NCBI RefSeq assembly: GCF_001704415.2
Contig: NC_030814.1
Location: 71,789,121-71,853,120, forward strand
From: Capra hircus
Taxonomy: Eukaryota; Chordata; Mammalia; Artiodactyla; Bovidae
Direction of reading: 5' to 3'
Length of the DNA stretch: 64,000 nt
In this document: piece after piece, positions 34,593 to 46,321 of the stretch
Numbering within the stretch: the first letter of the stretch is position 1
Layout: each line of letters starts with the position of its first letter
Position numbers and translations under genes: made by a program
Notes under the pieces: generated by a model
Databases searched by the model: none
What the model saw: the letters and a program-made list of their open reading frames with translations, nothing else
Told to the model about the DNA's origin: nothing

Positions 34593-34734
34593 TAACATGG
34601 TGTGTATCTGTTAATTCCAAACTCCTTGTTGAATCCTATACCACCCCCTTTTCTCCTTTGATAACTGTAAAGTTTATTTTCTATGTCTGTGAGTCTGTTT
34701 CTATTTTGTAAATAGGCTCATTTGTATAATTTTA
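34593..34734 (-). mobile_element. Ruminant L1 3'-end, part 3
   Basis: ATGTCTGTGAGTCTGTTTCT and TAAATAGGCTCATTTGTATA. Confidence 0.8.
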
Positions 34735-35400
34735 AAAAATGATTTTATTTACTTATTATGGGTCTTCGTTGCTGCGTGTGAGCTTTCTCTAGTTGCAGCA
34801 GGTGGGGTCTGCTCTGTTGTGATGCGCAGGCTCATTGTGGTGGCTTCTCTTGTTGTGGAGCACAGGCTCTAGGCAAGTGGGCTTCAGCTGTTGCAGCACA
34901 CAGGCTCAGCAGTCGTGGTCCAGGGCCCCAGAGCGCGCAGGCTCAGCAGTCCTGGGCCAGGGCCCCAGAGCGCGCAGGCTCAGCAGTCGTGGGCCAGGGC
35001 CCCAGAGCGCGCAGGCTCAGCAGTCGTGGGCCAGGGCCCCAGAGCGCGCAGGCTCAGCAGTCCTGGGCCAGGGCCCCAGAGCGCGCAGGCTCAGCAGTCG
35101 TGGGCCAGGGCCCCAGAGCGCGCAGGCTCAGCAGTCCTGGTCCAGGGCCCCAGAGCGCGCAGGCTCAGCAGTCGTGGGCCAGGGCCCCAGAGCGCGCAGG
35201 CTCAGCAGTCCTGGGCCAGGGCCCCAGAGCGCGCAGGCTCAGCAGTCGTGGGCCAGGGCCCCAGAGCGCGCAGGCTCAGCAGTCGTGGGCCAGGGCTTAG
35301 TTGCTCAGTGGCATGTGGATCCTCCAAGACCAGGGACTGGATCTGTGTCCCCTGCACTGGCAGGCAGATTCCCACTTGCTGTCCCACCTGGGAAGTCCCA
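34735..35400 (-). mobile_element. tRNA-Glu SINE expanded by an internal minisatellite
   Basis: Inverted SINE from TGGGTCTTCGTTGCTGCGTG to the head CACCTGGGAAGTCCC, inserted in L1. Its middle has grown by an array of 37-bp units (34901-35300). Confidence 0.9.
34901..35300. repeat. 37-bp minisatellite, about 10.7 copies
   Basis: Units begin with CAGGCTCAGCAGTCGTGGGC at 34901, 34938, 34975, 35012, 35049, 35086, 35123, 35160, 35197, 35234 and 35271. Each runs on through CAGGGCCCCAGAGCGCG. Most units are identical apart from GTCGTGG/GTCCTGG alternation and GGC/GTC. The unit derives from SINE sequence. As 37 is not a multiple of 3, all three frames stay open and give spurious repetitive proteins. 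Confidence 0.97.
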
Positions 35401-35880
35401 TTTATATCGTTTGTTAAGATTCCACATGTAAGTGATACCATATGCTGTTTGTCTCTCTCTGACTGACTTTGCTTATGATGATAATCTCCAAGTCTATCCA
35501 TGTTGCTGTTAAATGATGTTATTTCATTCTTTTTATGACCATCATATATCTTCTTTATCCATTCATCTGTCAATGAGCACTTAGGTTGCTTCCATATCTT
35601 GGCTATTGTAAATAGTGCTGTGGGTATATATGCAGAAATGGGCTTTCTGGATCATGTGGCAACTCTATTTTTAGTTTTTAAGGAACTTCCACACTGTTTT
35701 CCATAGTGGCTACACCAATTTACATTCCCACCAGTAGCGTAAGAAGGTTCCCTTTTCTCCAGCATTTATTATTTATAGACTTTCAGGGATGGCCATTCTG
35801 ACTGGTGTGAGGTGACACCTGATTGTAGTTTTGACTTCCATTTCACCAATCACTAGCAATGTGGAACTGATTTGAAGGTC
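35401..35880 (-). mobile_element. Ruminant L1 3'-end, part 4
   Basis: AGATTCCACATGTAAGTGAT, TTTATCCATTCATCTGTCAA, TACACCAATTTACATTCCCA; antisense L1. Confidence 0.85.
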
Positions 35881-36466
35881 TAAAACATGGGGAAATAAAG
35901 GCATAAACGGCTGGTTTACACACCATTATGAGTGTGCACTTACACACAAGTGGGTGGGGCAAGGGAGAGTCCCCCATAGTTAGAATCCTCTGCTTTTGCG
36001 GGGATGGTATTTGGGAAAGAGGAGGCAGGAAAGATGGTGGTATAATTATTTTTCTTTTTCCCTCGCATCACTTCCACCTCTTCTGTCCTACCTGATGCAG
36101 TGGTCCAGAACCAGGGCTGCAACTGCAGGTGCTGAACGCAGGGATGACCCCTAAGAAACTGTAACTATGCCTTTAAATTTTTATGTCAGATTCTTAAGGG
36201 CCTGTTGGGGTGGGTTGTGCCCTCACCCAACTTGGCAAAACTGGGGCTGAGGGTGAATACCACTGTATTGCTTAGTGGTTGGGATAGCCCACCAGTTCTG
36301 CCCCCTTTCAACCCTACCCACAGGAGTGAGAGTGGCATTGGGGAGGGTAGGTGCTAGACTAGATTTGTATTGCTGCTGGCAGTCTGGACCAGCACAGTGG
36401 CCACCGCTAACAACCCTCTCCCCAAGTGGGAACATTAGGGTTTGAATGGAGAGGAGGAAGAGGAAT

Positions 36467-36467
<1 letters not shown>
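35881..36467. other. Intergenic, unidentified
   Basis: No gene or repeat recognised. Confidence 0.3.

Positions 36468-36513
<46 letters not shown>
36468..36513. repeat. (GT)23 microsatellite
   Basis: Perfect 46-bp GT run directly next to the 3' end of an inverted SINE. Confidence 0.97.
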
Positions 36514-36516
<3 letters not shown>

Positions 36517-36712
36517 GGTCTCTCAGGAGTGTCTGATTCTTTGTGACCCCATGGGTCCACCAGGCTCCTCTGGCCATAGAATTCTCCAGGCAAGAATACT
36601 GAGGTGGGGAACCATTCCCTTCTCCAGGGGATCTTCCTGACCCAGGTATTGAACCTGGACCTCCTGCACTGCAGGCAGGTTCTTTACCATCTGAGCCACC
36701 AGGAAAGCCCGT
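36514..36712 (-). mobile_element. Bov-tA-type SINE
   Basis: GGAGTGTCTGATTCTTTGTG to GAGCCACCAGGAAAGCCC, inverted. Confidence 0.9.
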
Positions 36713-37299
36713 GCAGAATGGTAGCTGAACATAAAGTTTAATGATTTATGCAGTTTACATTGGTACCTCGAGAGTGGCTCAGAGTAAGATGTTATTGCCT
36801 CTTAGCTCAGTTACACCAGATGCCTGAAAGGACGATGACATGTTGCTGAGACCACTCCTGCTTTTACAGCCTGAAACAATTGAAAGGAAGTCGCAAACCT
36901 GAATGACATCCATCACTCTGGGAGACATTTCCATCACTGAACTAATTCTTACTGGCTGAGTGGGACTCTGGTCACAAACCAGAGGTTTTCCAGGATATGT
37001 CTGCTGCCTCACTGTGATAGTGTGCAACACTGGCATTGTTATAATACTTATATTCATAGTCACATGTATTGGGGAAATTCAGTTAAAGCCCCTTGAGGAA
37101 GTCAAATAAGTGGAAAATGACTGGTCTCAGGAAGAACTGGATTTACCTAATTATTAGCTAATTTCTAAGGTAAACAGTTCTGTACCACTTTATCATAAGA
37201 TACAAAGGGGACAATGACAATTGAATTAGTACAAAAATATGAAAATGCTTGTAGGACAGATGAGTTGTTTGTTTATCCCTACTCTGACAGGGACACTTG
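36713..37299. other. Intergenic, unidentified
   Basis: No gene or repeat recognised. Confidence 0.3.
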
Positions 37300-38262
37300 A
37301 CCCTGTATTCAGCTCAAGAAGCAACAGTGAGAACCAGACATGGAACAACTAACTGGTTCAAAATTGGGAAAGGAGTACAACAAGGCTGTATATTGTCACC
37401 CTGCTATGCAGAGTACATCATGCAAAATGCCAGGCTAGATGAATCACAAGCTGGAATCAAGATTGCTGGGAGAAATATCAACAACCTCAGATATGCAGAT
37501 GAATACCACTCTAATGGCAGAAAATGAAGGGGAACTAAAGAACCTCTTGATGAGGGTGAAAGAAGTGGGTGAAAAAACTTTTTTAAACTCAACATTCAGA
37601 AAACTAAGATCATGGCATCAGATCCCATTGCTTCATGGCAAATAGAAGGAGGGGGGAATGGAAGCAGTGGCAGATCTTATTTTGTTGGGGTCCAAAGTTA
37701 CTGCAGATGGTGACTGCAGCTGTGAAATTAAACTGTGCTTGCTTCCTTGGAAGGAAAGCTATGATAAACCTAGATGGCATATTAAGAAGCAAAGACATCA
37801 CTTTGCCAACAAAGGTCCGTCTAGTCAAAGCTCTGGTTTTTCCAGTAGTCATGTATGGATGTGAGAGTTGGACTATAAAGAAGGCTGAGCACCGAAGAAT
37901 TGATGCTTTCGAATTGTGGTGCTGAAGAAAACTCTTAAGAGTCCCTTGGACAGCAAGGAGACCAAACCAGTCAATCATCAGGGAAATCAACCCTGAATAT
38001 TTGTTGGAAGGACTGATGCTGAAAGTGAAGCTCAATACTTTGGCCACCTGATGCAAAGAACAGACTTAGTGGAAAAGACCCTGATGCTGGGAAAGATTGA
38101 GGGCAAAAGGAGAAGAGGGCGTCAGATGATGAGATGGTTAGATAGCATGGCCAACTCAGGGAACACAAATTTGAGCAGACTCTGGGAGATAGCGGAGGAC
38201 AGGGAAGCCTGGCATGCTGCAGTCCACAGGGTCGCAAATCACTGGACATGACTTAGTGACTG
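37300..38262 (+). mobile_element. BovB 3' fragment
   Basis: RT palm (GVQQGCILSP; NNLRYAD then a frameshift) through the C-terminus (VVMYGCESWTIKK) to the 3' end at GGACATGACTTAGTGACTGA. Multiple frameshifts. Confidence 0.9.
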
Positions 38263-38465
38263 AACAACAACAAGAACCTCAACACTGGTCCCCTAACTGT
38301 TCGGCAATATGATCATTTTGCTGTCAGAGCCTTGGCCACAGGCAAAGGTTGTCCTGTGTCTTAAAGAATTTAACTGTCCCGAAAGAGGTCTGGATTTTGC
38401 CCTCAGGTCCTGGGAGATACCTTTGTTTTCCCTAAATTATGCTTTATTTTCTGGGAGTGTTGGGC

Positions 38466-38992
38466 TCAGTTCAGTTCAGTCGCTCAGTCATGTCTGACTC
38501 TTTGCTACCCCCACGGATTACAGCATGCCAGGCTTCTTGTCCATCACCAACTCCCAGAGCTTGCTCAAACTCATGGCCATAAAGTTGGTGATGCCACCCA
38601 ACCATCTCATCCTCTGTCATCCCCTTCTCCCGCCTTTAATCTTTCCCAGCATCAGGGTCTTTTCAAATGAGTCAGTTCTTCACATCAGGTGGCCAAAGTA
38701 TTGGAGTTTCAGCTTCAGCATGAGTCCTTCCAGTGAATATTCAGGATTGATTTCCTTTAGAGTTGACCGGTTGGATCTCCTTGCAGTCCAAGGGACTCTC
38801 AAGAGCCTTCTCCAACACCACAGTTCAAAAGCATCAGTTCTTCGGCACTCAGCTTTCTTTGTTTCCAACTCTCACTCCGTACATGACTGCTGGGAAAACC
38901 ATAGCTTTGACTAGACGGACCTTTGTTGGCAAAGTAATGTCTCTGCTTTTAATATGCTGTGTAGGTTGGTCATAGCTTTTCTTCCAAGGAGC
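38466..38992 (-). mobile_element. BovB 3' fragment, inverted
   Basis: CAGTTCAGTTCAGTCGCTCA to GGTTGGTCATAGCTTTTCTT. It lies only 200 bp from the previous copy in the opposite orientation, giving an inverted BovB pair. Confidence 0.9.
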
Positions 38993-39577
38993 GCTGGGCT
39001 AGCCAGAGAAAAAGACCTGATTTAGGGTGGGTGCTGACCGCACCTCAGGGTGGGGACTACTCACACCGGAAAAACTGCACAGGTGATTTAGAATCACAGG
39101 GTGTCGGTTGATCTGCAGACCGAGATCAACCGATCAATGTCTTGCCTGAGTAACTCAGAACAGCCTCCCTAGTGCACAGTATACTGTGTATGTCCTGGCT
39201 ACACAGAGAGGAGCCCCACATTTTTCACTTCTGTAGACTCATGAACTTCTTCACTTTGTCTATCTTAATCTGTGTCCCTTCTCTATAAGAAACTGTATAA
39301 TACAGTGTATATAGGGAGTATAATAGCTTTGAGCAGGTTCTGTGAGTCCTTGAAAATTGCCACTCCCAACAGTGCTTTGGTGAAACCCCTGAATTTGCAG
39401 TTAGGGTCTGAAGTGATGGTGGTCTCATGTGAGTGTGATCCTTCTCATCTCTACCCTGTACCGTTTGTTAATCTTCTCACAAAGCTTAGTAAGAATCTGA
39501 ATGATGAGCCTCTCCCTCTAACTGCCAAACAGGTAAGGACTTGCACTCTTAAGAAAGTAAACAAAACAAAATTATAT
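38993..39577. other. Intergenic, unidentified
   Basis: A small imperfect inverted repeat (GGTTGATCTGCAGACCGAGATCAACC type) lies near 39107-39134. No gene. Confidence 0.35.
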
Positions 39578-39885
39578 AGGACTTCCCTGGTGGCACAGTG
39601 GATGGGAATCCATCTGCCAGGGCAGGGGACATGGGTTCAATCCCTGCTCAGGGAGGATTCCACATGCCACGGTGCAACTAAGACCCTGTGGCCCAGTTAC
39701 TGAGTCCGCGCTTTAGAGTCCGGGAGGTGCGGCTGAAGCCTGTGCATCTAGAGCCTGTGCTCCAGGAGAGAAGCCGGCGCAGCCAGGAGCCTGCACACCG
39801 TGACGGCGGCCTCACTCAGCAACCGGAGGAAGGCCGTGCGCAGCGGCGAAGGTCCAGCACCGCCAAACAGTAAGTAAATTGAAAA
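39578..39885 (+). mobile_element. tRNA-Glu SINE, long form
   Basis: GGACTTCCCTGGTGGCACAG to GGTCCAGCACCGCCAAACAG. Confidence 0.9.
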
Positions 39886-40139
39886 AAAATCCCAATATAT
39901 ACTTTGATATGGTTATGTTCCATTATATTTTCTCTCACTTTTATATTCTAGAATCAGTAAAAAATTATAAGGCATGAGAAGAAACAAGAAAATATGCTTC
40001 ATAATAAAGAGAAAATATAGTCAATGGAAGCCCCCTTCCCAAAAAGAAAACCCTAAGTTATTGGAATTAGCAGGCAAGGACATGCAACAACGATTATAAA
40101 TATATAAACTAATTAATAGCAAAAGAATAATTGCGATAG

Positions 40140-40395
40140 AGAAGGGGTAATAATAAGTTGAATAGTGTCCCTCAAAAATTCATGTTCACCAGAACTTCGA
40201 ATGTGACCTAATTTGGAAATAGGATCCTTACAGATATAGTTATAAAATGAGGTCAGTCTGGGACCCTCAGGAGGGAACCGACCCTGCTGACACCTGGAGT
40301 TTGGACTTCCCCAGAACTGTCAGAGAGCAAATTTCTATTGTTGTAGGCCACTCAGTTATAATACTGTGTTATGGAAGCCCATAACACATGGGTAA
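40140..40395 (+). mobile_element. MLT1-type LTR
   Basis: AGTTGAATAGTGTCCCTCAA, TGTGACCTAATTTGGAAATA, GGACTTCCCCAGAACTGTCA, AGCAAATTTCTATTGTTGTA; sense MLT1. Confidence 0.8.
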
Positions 40396-40429
40396 TGAGA
40401 TATTCTGGGATATGGGTAGAACACTTTTA

Positions 40430-42850
40430 AAAAAGGACTAAGTGGAAATTCTAGATCTGAAAAATACAATAGCTGAATTAAAAACTACAATGGACGGGCT
40501 AAACGCCAAATTAGATGTTACAGAAGAAAGAGTAAGCAAACTTGAAGCCAAGTAAATAGAACTTATCCACAATGAAGCAGAGAGAGTAAAACACACACAC
40601 GCACATTAACAATGCTGTATTGTAAAGAATTAGCCTTCAATTAAAAAAATTAAAATTAACAGCATCAGTTCCCCTTGATATATTATGAAACTGGGAAACA
40701 TACATGAAATTGAGTTCAGATTAAGAGAGGGGAGAGGGAAGAGAGGTGGAGAAAAATACTTGAAGAACTAAAGACTGAAAAACATTCCAGATGCTTAAAA
40801 CACACCAAGCAAGGCAAACGCAAAGAAAACCACATCCACGGGCATCATAGCCAATGAAAGTGAGAGTGAAAGCTGTTCAGTTGTGATGAACTCTTTGTGA
40901 CCTCATGGACGGTAGCCTGCCAGGCTCCTCTGTCTATGAGATTCTCCAGGCAAGAATACTGGAGTGAGTAGCCATTCTCTTTTCCAGAGGATCTTCCCAA
41001 CCCAGGTCTCTGACATTGCAGGTGGATTCTTTACCGTCTGAGCTACCAGAGCCAATAACTGAAAAAAAGAAAAAAAATTAGAGGAAATAAATACATTACA
41101 TACAGCGGGAAGTGATAAGAATTCCAGCTGACATGGAAAAGAAATACTAGTCAGAAGGCAAATCAATAACGTAATTAAAGTGCTGAAAGGCAGTCAACCT
41201 AGAATCTTATATGTAGTGTAAATATGCTACAGAAATGAAGACGAAATAAATACATTTTCAATGAAGAAAAGCTGGTAGAATGTGTTGTTAAAAGACCCGC
41301 ACTGCAAGGAAGGCCAAAGGCAGCTCTCTTGGCTGAAGGAAGATGGTACCAATAAAACCCCGCTCTACAGGACAGAATGACGCATGCTGGAAATGGTAAA
41401 AGCGCAGGGAAATAGAAAAGATTATTTGTTCTTAATTTTTAAAAAGTCAGTTGACTGTTTAAAGCAAGATTGTAGCAATGTATTCTAGGAATTTTAATAC
41501 ATATAGAAATAAAATATATAATAACAGTAGTAAAAAGGATGGTAGAGAGTAAATGAAGCATAATGGTGTATGTTTCTTACCTTATATTTTAAATTGTATA
41601 CTATTAATGCAGAGTAGACTGTCCTAATTTAAAGACATTTGTTATTACAGTTCTTAAAGTGAATACTTAAAAGACCACTTGAAAGAGGAAATGATAAGCC
41701 AATTGTAGATTTTAATATAATATATAATGCAAGGCTGACAAAGACTCAAATAATCCAGAACAAGTCAGAAAAGGAGGGAAAAGAGGAAAAGGACAGATGG
41801 GACAAATGTAAGATAAAAATCAAGATGATAGACCTTAAAACCAACTGTGTCAAAATAATTGTATTAAACACAATTCAAAGGCAGAGATTATCAGGCCGCA
41901 GGGGAAAACTCCCATCATATGCTGTTTGCAGGATAAACATGTTAAATACTAAGACACTGTTAGGTAAAAAGTAAAAAAGATGGGAAAAAACATGCAGTGA
42001 GAGCACTAGTCAAAAGGAACTGTGTGACATATTAATATCAAAGCAGTGTTAAAGAAAAGATTGTCAAAGATAAAGAGGGATATTTCAGAATGCGAAAACA
42101 ATGAAGTCAACAAGAAGATAAGCAATCATGAAGGTATGCGCACCTAGAGTTTCACAACATATAAAGTAAAATGCGATAGACAATTTCACAATTAAATTCG
42201 GAGATTTTAACACTTATCTTCTACTAATTGATAGAACTAATAGACAAAAAAGATCAGTAAGGATATGAATTTTTTTTTATACAACACAGTCAACCAACTT
42301 AATCTGATGCTTTTAGAACACTACAGGTAACAACTGGAGGATGCATGTTATTTTTACATGCATATAAAACATTCACCAAGATAGATCATATACTGGAACA
42401 TATAGGCTTTGATAAACTTGATTAATCAAATGATCAAAATCAGAAGAGTGTATTTTCCCACCATAGAATTAAATTACAAGCCAATAATAAAAAGACATCT
42501 AGAAAATTCCCAAGTATTGGACATTATGGAAAACACTTCAGTTTACCCACAGGCCTCAGGTCAAAGAAAAATTCTAAGAATATCTCTATGTGAATGAAAA
42601 ACAAAACAAAAACAACACCTTAACATTTGTGGGATGGAGTGAAAGCAAGGTGCAGAAAAGAAGAAAGGAATAAAGTGAATTATGTACATTTCCCTGTTAA
42701 GAAACCCAGATAACAAAGGAGCAAAAGAAATCCAAAGGTGATTGTTTAAAAAAATTTAACAAAATTGATATACTCCCAGTAAAACTTATCAAGGGTGGTG
42801 GTGGGGAATCTACCTATATCAGGAATAAAAATGTGGACATACTACAGGTC
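40430..42850 (+). mobile_element. Ancient L1 remnants, interrupted
   Basis: A-rich strand with L1 ORF1/ORF2-like phrases in sense order (AGCTGAATTAAAAACTACAA, CAACCTAGAATCTTATATG, CAATTTCACAATTAAATTCG). No open frame survives. A Bov-tA SINE lies at 40857-41050. Confidence 0.6.
40857..41050 (-). mobile_element. Bov-tA-type SINE
   Basis: AGTGAGAGTGAAAGCTGTTC to GTCTGAGCTACCAGAGCC, inverted. Confidence 0.85.
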
Positions 42851-44308
42851 TTAGAGGCCTTTTCCCAGCGACCCCACCCAGGATAACCAGGACTGTCAGC
42901 CTCTTCTTAGACGTAGTCTAGCCAGGCCGGGCCTCGTGGCCTATTCTCCTGCCCTTGCAGAGGGAGCAGTTAGCCTTCCTGATTCTGTCAGTCACTGTGT
43001 TGTGCAGCTCCTGACAACAGGCCTGGAGTGGCATTCTGGCTGTGGCCTCCAAGTTGGGGGCCTGTTGACTGCTATGCCACTGGCTTCCTGTGTACATAGA
43101 GACCCAGGCCCACCACGGTCTGCTGTCCCCTCCCCCCACGACAGCTTGGCCAAACCCTTTTCTTAGCACAGGCTTCCTCTATTGCTGTGTTCATAGGCAG
43201 ATAGAGAAGGCTGACCCTGAGGGACCCAGAGCCACTGCTGTTTTCAGAAGGATGCTCTGCTGTTTTCAGAATAGAGGCCTGAGGACTTCCTGGAGGAAGT
43301 GACATGTAAGCCAAACTAGCAGGGTTAGGGAAGTGCGGCAAGGGCGGTGCATGTGGCCTGACAGGGCAGAAGGAAGGCAGAGCCAGCTTGAACTTTGTCC
43401 TCAGGGCTGAGGGAGTCTTAGAGGGACTTTCAGCAGGGACACGGCCTGGTTAGCTCAGTGACCATGGAATGCTACTCTCTGGGAAGAAGGGAGGGTGAGT
43501 GAACTGGGAGAGGCTGGGACAGGGAGCATAGAGAAGAGGCTGGGCAGGGTCCCGGGCCTGAGCCAGGCCTCGGCTCCACTACTGTCCCCACCCTCCCCCC
43601 CCAACCCCCACTATTACTCTCACCTGCAGGGAAGGAGGCGAGAGGGTCCCGGGGGAACGGCAGGAGCTGTCTCCTCGGGCATCCTGTCCGTAGCGTGAGA
43701 GAGCATGGTGAGCCCGGGGCTGAGGCCCTGAAAGCTGCCCTCTTCCAGATGTCCTGACTGGGGCAAGGTAGGAGGGTGGGGGTCCCCTTCTCCCCTCCCA
43801 CTCACTCAGGACACAGATGCAGACTCTGCCCCTTGGAGCCCAGAGGACACTGGTGTCGGACAGAACCTGCACTGAAGTGTGGGCAGTGAGGGCTGAGGGG
43901 TGGCGAGGCCATACGGCTTCAGTGTGCAGGCTGAACTCGGCAGGACCTAGGGTCCTGGGGAAGAGGCTCTAAGACCAGTCACTGCTGAGAGGGCAGGAGC
44001 ACTGGAGGCCTCTGCCCAGCCCTGTGCCCAGATGGGACTAGTACTAGCATTGCCTCAGAGGGGCCCAGAAGGGCATCCAAAGGTTTGGGGCAGGAGCCCC
44101 ATCCTCCTCCACTTGCCCTGCTCCCTGGGAAGGATTGTTTCCTGTTCCTCTAGTTAGCGGCCCTGCGAGGCCTGAGGGCCATGTTGTTCCCTAGCTCAAA
44201 GCCTACCCTTCTAGGATGAAGTCCAAACTCCTTGACATGGTTACTCAAGTCTGCTTTTCAGCTTCTGTCTCATTTCCACAACCTCCAGTTGGAGCAGCCC
44301 TAACTCTG
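42851..44308. other. GC-richer intergenic DNA, no gene supported
   Basis: Base composition rises here. There are many overlapping short frames but no conserved domain or consistent splice pattern. Confidence 0.35.
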
Positions 44309-44625
44309 AGCTTCCCTGGTAGCTCAGCTGGTAAAGAACCCGCCTGCAATGCAGGAGACCCTGGTTCGATTCCTGGGTCAAGAAGATCCCCTGGAGACAG
44401 GACAGGCTACCCACGCCAATATTCTTGGGCTTCTGTAGTGGCTCAGATGGTAAAGAATCTGCCTGCAATGTGGGAGACCTGGGTTCAATCCCTGAGTGGG
44501 AATATCCCCTGGAGGAGGGCATGGCAGCCCACTCTAGTATTCTTACTTGGAGAATCCCCATGGACAGAGGAGCCTGGCGGCCTACAGTCCATGGGGTCCC
44601 AGAGTTGGACACGGCTGAGCACACA
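44309..44625 (+). mobile_element. Two tandem Bov-tA-type SINE units
   Basis: Heads GCTTCCCTGGTAGCTCAGCT (44310) and GGGCTTCTGTAGTGGCTCAG (44426). The second is full length to GTTGGACACGGCTGAGCACA. Confidence 0.9.
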
Positions 44626-44849
44626 GTACAACTCTTTAAGAGCTCCCTCCCGCTGCTGGGAGCTCTTATCCTTCACAGTTCTCCCCGCCCAAGGCTGGGC
44701 CACCGGGGTCCCAGGTATCTTACTAGTTGGTTTGTGCCTACACTGTGTGGGTGCTGACTTTAGTGAAATAAAATGGGAAATTCATTCACGAGTCTTGTGA
44801 CTCTTTTCTGCGGACAAAATTAATTGGGGATGGGGGTCTGGGGAACCTT

Positions 44850-45290
44850 TCAGTCTCTTCTGGGCCCCGCAAGCCTCTCCATTATCTTTGATCTCTCTAT
44901 GCTGGCCACACTGACCTTCTTTCCATCTGCATACGTCCTTCCAGTCCCAGGGCCTCTGCACCTGCTATTAGTGTGTCTGGAATTCTCATACGTTCCTGCT
45001 ATACATAGATAACACCTCCTTATCCCCGCCCCAGAAAAACCTTCTTTGACCTCTCTGATTAGGCCAAATGCTCCTTTAGGAAGTGTGCTTACATTGTGTC
45101 TTTTCCTATGTGGACCTGTCACACTGTATCTTTACTGTGTGATTATTATGTCAGTCTCCCTCCCCCTCATGGAAGAGCTTGGCAGAGGGAAGGACCCTGT
45201 CTGGTTCTGCCCAACCTTGTGTTCTCCAGCCCCCAGCACATTGCCTAGGGTCCTGCAAGTTCTCAGCAAATATTTCATGAGTGAACGGGT
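44850..45290 (+). mobile_element. L2-type LINE 3' fragment
   Basis: CAGGGCCTCTGCACCTGCTA, CTTTGACCTCTCTGATTAGG, CCAGCCCCCAGCACATTGCC and CAGCAAATATTTCATGAGTG follow the L2 3' end in order. Confidence 0.65.
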
Positions 45291-46051
45291 GGATGAAAGG
45301 GTGGATAGTCCCAGGCAGCAGTTCTTGGCTGAGCATGGCAGTGATTCCTCTAGAAGTGACTCCTAGAGAAACTCAAAGGTTTTGTCTAAATAACTGAGAG
45401 GACTGACTGCTGTATACCATGTGTTTACCCAGGGCTGTTTATAAAGAATCTAGTTCCTCCTTCTCCCTCCTCTCCATTTCCGGGCCATAGATTCAGCCCC
45501 ATCCTAACAGTAATGCTCAACTCTGTAACAGCTGCTTTCATCTTCTGGGCTCCACCCTTAGACTGTCAGTCTCCGCAGAGGCGGAGCCGCCCCTAGAAGT
45601 CACTGCATCATCTCCTTCCGGAGGCTAGGCAGTCAAGTTAAAGAAGGGCTCTGGGTAAGGCAACCAAAGCCTGCCAGGAGCAGATTGAGGTGGTGCTGCT
45701 GAATAGCCTGCAGCAGTATCGTCAGGATCAGGGCGACGGATCCAAGTCAGAGGGATATCGACCTGTGAGGATGTGGGGCGGGCCAAATGGGAGGGGTGCG
45801 TCCAGTCCGCTCTCTCCTTCTCTCTGGTTGTATTTGTTTCTCTTACATTTTAGGATGAAACTTAAAAAAAAAAAAATTCTGCCTCCACCTCGATCCTATT
45901 GAAAGATCTTTTAGAAGTGAGAGATAAAGGTCCTATAAGAACGAAATCATTACAAGCATTTGGCGCCTATTTGAAGTACAACAGAAGGGAACCCCTTATA
46001 TATGCCAACAGTTACTGTTTGATGATGTTAAAAGTCATAGTAACACGCTTA
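45291..46051. other. Intergenic with one coding-like patch
   Basis: A moderately CpG-containing patch at 45540-45780 includes an open frame from 45690 (VVLLNSLQQYRQDQGDG in the local frame). I cannot assign it to a family. It could be an old processed fragment. Confidence 0.3.
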
Positions 46052-46321
46052 CATGGAGAAGGCAATGGCACCCCACTCCAGTGCTCTTGCCTGGAAAATC
46101 CCAAGTACGGAGGAGCCTGGAAGGCTGAAGTCCATGGGGTCGCTGAGAGTCGAACTCGACTGAGCGACTTCACGTTCACTTTTCACTTTCATGCATTGGA
46201 GAAGGAAATGGCAACCCACTCCAGTGTTCTTGCCTGGGGAATCCTGGGGACGGGGGAGCCTGGTGGGCTGCCGTCTATGGGGTCGCACGGAGTCGGACAC
46301 GACTGAAGTGACTTAGCAGCA
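46052..46321 (+). mobile_element. ART2A/BOV-A2 dimeric SINE
   Basis: GGAGAAGGCAATGGCACCCC, linker TTTCACTTTCATGCATTGGA, second monomer to CACGACTGAAGTGACTTAGC. Confidence 0.9.

Noticed and set aside
34901..35300. CRISPR-like array
   Set aside because: Units are contiguous with no unique spacers, lie in a SINE, and the genome is mammalian.
34835..35466. Long repetitive proteins (198, 191 and 103 aa) rich in ARRLSS / RAGSAV units
   Set aside because: They are the three frames of the 37-bp minisatellite; 37 is not a multiple of 3 and the array lacks stops. There is no gene.
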